From contig DASQXE010000137.1 of assembly GCA_035639875.1 (NCBI GenBank), forward strand, positions 1 to 10,811: a stretch of DNA of 10,811 nt, read 5' to 3'. Source of the DNA: JAIBJP01 sp035639875 (lineage in GTDB: Bacteria; Actinomycetota; Thermoleophilia; Gaiellales; Gaiellaceae). The position numbers and the translations under genes were made by a program. Positions within the stretch are counted from its first letter, which is position 1, and every line of letters begins with the position of its first letter. Below are positions 7,820 through 10,811 of the stretch, piece after piece. Under the pieces are notes generated by a model. The model saw nothing but the letters and a program-made list of their open reading frames with translations. It searched no databases and was not told the DNA's origin.

Positions 7820-8407
7820 CTACACGCGGCGCGGGGAGGGCGCTGCCGAGAGCGCGCGCCCAAGCACCCGCTCGAGTGGCCGAGGGATACAGTCGAGGTC
7901 GAGCGCGTCGACGATCAGCACCCCGTACTCGAGCTTCCGGTTCCAGAGAAAACCGTGGAGCTGTGCCTCGATCGTCGCCTCCCGATGCGCGGGTTGCTTC
8001 TGGTAGGTGCGAAACGCGCTTAGGTCCCCCTGCGCCTCGAGCAGCTCCTCCATCGCCGCGGGCCCGAGTGCGCGCGCTAGCTCGTCCTCCAGGTTCGTGT
8101 CGCACGCATAGAAGCCAAGCTCCTCGAGATCGGCGCGCGTGAGGCTCGAGCCAAAGCCGGCTCGAGCGAGTCCGCGGCTGAAGTGGCGCTCCTCCGGGGC
8201 GTCGTAGAGGCCGGAGAGACGGACATCCAGCCCCGAAGGCCCATATTGCTCGAGGAAGTGCCCGAGGTTCCCGTAGCCGCCCATCGCCACAATAGACACG
8301 CCTTTGTTGTCGAGGTCGTGGCGCAGTCGCCGCGCGAGCGCCTGAACAGCTGCAGCGTCGCTCGGTCCTTCCACGAGCACGACAGACCGGCCCTCCGCGT
8401 CGACCAT
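7820..8407 (-). CDS. Stand-alone TOPRIM (OLD-type) nucleotidyl transferase/hydrolase domain protein
   Basis: This 195-residue protein is essentially a single TOPRIM domain of the kind found at the C-terminus of OLD-family nucleases. The N-terminal motif VVLVEGPSD (9-17) supplies the conserved Glu13. GLYDAPEE (66-73) supplies Asp69 at the position of the TOPRIM acidic motif, although only one Asp of the usual pair is evident. NLEDEL (105-110) adds acidic residues. A conserved-looking tail, FRTYQKQPA (132-140), matches what I recall of a family of about 200 residues annotated in actinobacteria as TOPRIM domain proteins. No ABC-type ATPase domain is fused or adjacent. Metal-dependent DNA or RNA cleavage or transfer is plausible, but the partner and role are unknown. 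ATG 8407 has no Shine-Dalgarno sequence; TAACCT (8421-8416) could be a -10 for a near-leaderless mRNA. The upstream bases belong to the decayed nrdJ-tail copy. Confidence 0.85.
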   Translation of the reverse strand: MVDAEGRSVVLVEGPSDAAAVQALARRLRHDLDNKGVSIVAMGGYGNLGHFLEQYGPSGLDVRLSGLYDAPEERHFSRGLARAGFGSSLTRADLEELGFYACDTNLEDELARALGPAAMEELLEAQGDLSAFRTYQKQPAHREATIEAQLHGFLWNRKLEYGVLIVDALDLDCIPRPLERVLGRALSAAPSPRRV

Positions 8408-8437
8408 CCGCAGTCAGGTTATGGACCGGTCGCGAAC

Positions 8438-8524
8438 ATGCGACCGCCGCGCTTCGCGCACTGCGTCCTCCCACCCATTGAAGAGCGCGGTCTGGCCCGG
8501 TGGTGAGGCCGGCGCGGCGTCGTC
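8438..8524 (-). pseudogene. Decayed duplicate of the nrdJ 3' end
   Basis: Aligned by eye, these 87 bases match 9106-9197 inside nrdJ with six mismatches (8443, 8451, 8475, 8477, 8489, 8498) and one five-base deletion after 8460. Read on the minus strand they encode DDAAPASPPGQTALFNGWEDAV, then the frame breaks. In the shifted frame the nrdJ zinc-ribbon remnant continues as CAKRGGRMFATGP followed by a stop, compared with CAKCGGRMVRTG in nrdJ; one metal Cys has become Arg. Similarity fades left of 8434, although ccgcagtc at 8408-8415 also occurs at 9067-9074. There is no start codon or independent reading frame. It is a non-functional fragment lying between the 153-residue gene and the TOPRIM gene. 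Confidence 0.85.
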
Positions 8525-8540
8525 AACCCAAGCCACTGCG

Positions 8541-9002
8541 TCAAGGAGGCACAGTGCCGTGCCGGCCACCACCGATCCGTGCCAGCAGCCGCTCGCTGAG
8601 GACGACATCGTGCGGGAGCCGCTTCAGCTCCAGGGCGTCGACAGCGACGCCCTGCTCCCGCAGCACGCCGGCCAAGTAGGCCCAATGGTCTGCCTCAGCG
8701 TCCTCCTGTGAGCGTCCCTCGACCGGCTCGTCCGGCCCGACCACGACGCGCGCCGTCTCCTCGATGTCCTCGACCGACGTCACGGCCCAGATGTCGGGCT
8801 GGTCTGGGCGAGACTCGCTGTCGGGAATGTCGCCCACCCAAGCTCTGAGCGCCGAGGAGGTCCAGCCTCGATCATCGAGGAGAAGGATACGTCGTCCATC
8901 CGCGAGCTCGGCCTCATGCCGCGCCGACACCGACATCTGGCGAGCGTCGGAAACCTCATCCCGGACATCGACCAGCGTTACCAGGCGCGTGACAGCGGCC
9001 AC
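8541..9002 (-). CDS. Uncharacterised small acidic protein between the two nrdJ-tail copies
   Basis: The frame encodes 153 residues from GTG 9002, the first start after an in-frame TGA. Visible features are a hydrophobic/acidic stretch ADGRRILLLDDRGW (34-47), an acidic middle with DIWAVTSVEDIEETARVVVGPDEP (70-93), and ADHWAYLAGVLREQGVAVDALELKRLPHDVVLSERLLARIG towards the end (104-144). It looks like a soluble alpha/beta protein without a signal peptide or membrane segment. The pattern resembles small hypothetical proteins I have seen in actinobacteria, but I cannot name a function. It starts 42 bp after the nrdJ stop on the same strand, so it may be transcribed with nrdJ. A weak GAGAAG lies upstream of the GTG. 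It ends 16 bp before the decayed nrdJ-tail copy. The smooth amino-acid composition favours a real gene. Confidence 0.7.
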   Translation of the reverse strand: MAAVTRLVTLVDVRDEVSDARQMSVSARHEAELADGRRILLLDDRGWTSSALRAWVGDIPDSESRPDQPDIWAVTSVEDIEETARVVVGPDEPVEGRSQEDAEADHWAYLAGVLREQGVAVDALELKRLPHDVVLSERLLARIGGGRHGTVPP

Positions 9003-9040
9003 GCGCCCATCTTCTCAGCGCCGACAGCTGCGGCGGGCGG

Positions 9041-9051
9041 CTAGCTAGCTA
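9041..9051 (-). other. Three-frame stop TAGCTAGCTAG at the nrdJ end
   Basis: On the minus strand TAGCTAGCTAG holds three TAG triplets four bases apart, so each falls in a different frame; the middle one is the nrdJ stop. Translation entering from nrdJ in any frame ends here. Overlapping CTAG, usually rare in bacterial DNA, makes this more notable, but it may be chance. Confidence 0.5.
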
Positions 9052-10811
9052 CAGCCGGTGTTCTGGCCGCAGTCGCGGCAGGTGTAGCAGCTCCCCGTGC
9101 GCACCATGCGGCCGCCGCACTTCGCGCACTCGACTGCGTCCTCCCACGCGTTGAAGAGCGCCGTCTGGCCGGGTGGTGAGGCCGGCGCGGCGTCGTCCGC
9201 CGCGGCGCCACCTTCCCCGTTGCCCTCCAGGATTGAGTGCGCCTGCGCGATGCGGGCCTTCACCTCTGGGCTCATGATCCCGAGCTCCTGCTGCGTGTCC
9301 GCATCGAGGAAGCGCTTCCCCATCCAGCGGAAGACGTAGTCGACGATCGACTTCGCGACGCGGATATCGGGGTCGTTCGTCATCCCGGAGGGCTCGAAGC
9401 GCATATGCGCGAACTTCGACACGTACACCTCGAGCGGCACGCCGTACTGGAGGCCGAGCGAGACGGAGATCATGAAGGAGTTCATGAGGCCGGCGAGGGT
9501 CGTTCCCTCCTTGGCGATGTCGACGAAGATGTCGCCGGGCGTCCCGTCGTCGTAGAGGCCGACGTGGATGTAGCCCTCGTACTCGCCGACTTGGAACTTG
9601 CGGCCGATCTCGGTGCGGTCGTCCGGTAGGCGCCGGCGCTGGTAGCGCGGCTCGGGCGGGATCGCAGCCGTCTCGCTCTTCTTCGACAGCGGCTGCGCGA
9701 CCTTGCAGTTGTCGCGGTAGATGGCGATCGCCTTGATGCCGAGCTTCCAAGAGTCGATGAGTAGCTGGCCGACATCGTCGACCGACACCGTCTCCGGCAG
9801 GTTCACCGTCTTGGAGATCGCGCCCGAGATGAAGGGCTGGACGGCGCCCATCATCTTCACGTGGCCCATGTAATTGATCGCGCGCTCGCCGATCGCGCAG
9901 TCGAAGACCGGGTAATGCTCGGCCTTCATGAACGGCGCGCCGACGACCGTGTTGCGCTCGTCCACGTAGGCGACGATCTGCTCGACCTCCTCGGGCGCGT
10001 AGCCGAGCTTCTCGAGCGCCATCGGCACGGTCTTGTTCACGATCGTGATCTCGCCACCGCCGACGAGCTTCTTCGACTTGACGAGCGAAAAGTCGGGCTC
10101 GACCCCGGTCGTGTCGCAATCCATCATGAAGCTGATCGTCCCGGTGGGCGCGAGCACGCTCGCCTGTGCGTTCCGGTAGCCGTGCACCTCGCCCTCGTTG
10201 AGCGCGTCGTCCCAGGACTTGCGCGCAGCTGAAAGGAGCTCGTCGGGGACGACGTCGGAGTTCTCGATATTCCCGACGGCCGCCCGGTGCTGGGCGATGA
10301 CGCCGAGCATGGCGCCGGCGTTCGCCTGGTAACCCGCGTGCGGCCCCATGCGCGCGGCGATCTCGGCTGACTTCTTGTACGCGCGGCCCGTCATGAGCGC
10401 GGTCACCGCGGCCGCGTAAGCCCGACCCTCGTCCGAGTCGTACGGCAGCCCGCGCGCCATGAGGAGCGCGCCGAGGTTCGCGTAGCCGAGGCCGAGCTCT
10501 CGGTAGGCCTTCGCGTTCTTCTCGATCTCGGGCGTCGGATAGCTCGAGTAGCCGACGATGATCTCCTGCGCGAGGAAGACGGTGTCGACCGCGTGCTCGA
10601 ACGCCTGCACGTCGAGCTCGCCGTCTTCGCGGCGGAACTTCATGAGGTTGAGCGACGCGAGGTTGCACGCCGAGTCGTCGAGGTGCATGTACTCGGAGCA
10701 CGGGTTCGACGCGTTGATGCGGCCCGAGTTCGGGCTCGTGTGCCACTTGTTGATCGTCGTGTCGTACTGGACGCCCGGATCCGCGCAGCGCCAGGCCGCC
10801 TCGGCCGCCTG
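9045..10811 (-). CDS. nrdJ: Vitamin B12-dependent (class II) ribonucleotide reductase, N-terminus outside window
   Basis: This enzyme reduces ribonucleotides to deoxyribonucleotides using adenosylcobalamin to make a thiyl radical. The frame is open from the window edge for 588 residues. At the start of the fragment, CADPGVQYDTTINKWHTSP leads to NPCSEY (36-41), which holds the catalytic Asn36, Cys38 and Glu40. Eleven residues later Cys49 in ACNLASLNL fits the substrate-reducing cysteine position known in NrdJ. PTGTISFMMDCDTTG (222-236) is a further class II signature. The C-terminal tail (562-588) has CxxC pairs C562/C565 and C575/C578, then C581 and C587 in the terminal GCS. It matches the mobile redox tail that re-reduces the active site. 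The catalytic core appears intact. It heads the minus-strand series; any cobalamin riboswitch or NrdR boxes would lie beyond the right edge. Confidence 0.97.
   Translation of the reverse strand, partial: QAAEAAWRCADPGVQYDTTINKWHTSPNSGRINASNPCSEYMHLDDSACNLASLNLMKFRREDGELDVQAFEHAVDTVFLAQEIIVGYSSYPTPEIEKNAKAYRELGLGYANLGALLMARGLPYDSDEGRAYAAAVTALMTGRAYKKSAEIAARMGPHAGYQANAGAMLGVIAQHRAAVGNIENSDVVPDELLSAARKSWDDALNEGEVHGYRNAQASVLAPTGTISFMMDCDTTGVEPDFSLVKSKKLVGGGEITIVNKTVPMALEKLGYAPEEVEQIVAYVDERNTVVGAPFMKAEHYPVFDCAIGERAINYMGHVKMMGAVQPFISGAISKTVNLPETVSVDDVGQLLIDSWKLGIKAIAIYRDNCKVAQPLSKKSETAAIPPEPRYQRRRLPDDRTEIGRKFQVGEYEGYIHVGLYDDGTPGDIFVDIAKEGTTLAGLMNSFMISVSLGLQYGVPLEVYVSKFAHMRFEPSGMTNDPDIRVAKSIVDYVFRWMGKRFLDADTQQELGIMSPEVKARIAQAHSILEGNGEGGAAADDAAPASPPGQTALFNAWEDAVECAKCGGRMVRTGSCYTCRDCGQNTGCS
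9106..9197. repeat. Intact copy of the direct repeat (within nrdJ tail)
   Basis: This part of nrdJ encodes the linker DDAAPASPPGQTALFNAWEDAVE and the first CxxC of the tail. It is repeated in the same orientation at 8438-8524, about 670 bp away. The two copies enclose the 153-residue hypothetical gene. Here the frame is unbroken and all tail cysteines are kept, so this is the functional copy. Confidence 0.85.

Noticed and set aside
8414..8608. 64-codon minus-strand frame containing DDAAPASPPGQTALFN
   Set aside because: It joins out-of-frame sequence of the 153-residue gene to the decayed nrdJ tail. It is explained by the duplication and not a gene.
9019..9035. Five-base stem CGCCG/CGGCG between nrdJ and the 153-residue gene
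   Set aside because: It is too short and has no T-tract; expected by chance at this GC content.
8438..9197. The nrdJ-tail repeat as ends of an insertion sequence
   Set aside because: Repeats are direct, internal to a gene, and the enclosed gene does not look like a transposase; IS ends would be inverted repeats.
9049..10746. 565-codon second minus-strand frame over nrdJ
   Set aside because: It is an alternative frame on the same strand as the obvious nrdJ protein, with Arg-rich shadow composition.

Overview
The window is high-GC DNA from a bacterium that is probably an actinobacterium. I lean to the Thermoleophilia (Gaiellales/Solirubrobacterales type), because it combines multidomain class III cyclases with TPR or ATPase modules, a stand-alone actinobacterial-type TOPRIM protein, a B12-dependent ribonucleotide reductase, GTG starts and mostly absent Shine-Dalgarno sequences. 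The lineage is inferred from gene content only.

Left part (1-6989): a nucleotide-cyclase signalling cluster. A GAF + class III cyclase gene (626-1819, minus) runs into an Asp-box beta-propeller gene through a GTGA start/stop overlap; the propeller gene leaves the window on the left. Divergent from it, across 86 bp, is a TPR + class III cyclase gene (1906-3837, plus). This is followed by a 1030-residue zinc-ribbon + cyclase + STAND-type ATPase + TPR protein (3897-6989, plus), which has a well-placed promoter for a leaderless mRNA. The three cyclase domains differ at the positions that set substrate choice and catalysis, so they are probably not three redundant adenylate cyclases.

Right part (6986-10811, all minus): in transcription order, nrdJ (B12-dependent ribonucleotide reductase; N-terminus outside the window), an uncharacterised 153-residue protein, a decayed second copy of the nrdJ 3' end, a stand-alone OLD-type TOPRIM protein, and an alpha/beta hydrolase. 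The hydrolase ends in a CTAG shared with the stop codon of the convergent cyclase-ATPase.

The most unusual structure is the direct repeat of the nrdJ tail. Bases 8438-8524 match 9106-9197 with 6 mismatches and one 5-base gap. The left copy is frameshifted and no longer attached to a gene, and the hypothetical gene lies between the copies. This points to a duplication or insertion at the nrdJ 3' end. I see no integrase, transposase, CRISPR array, tRNA or rRNA in the window.
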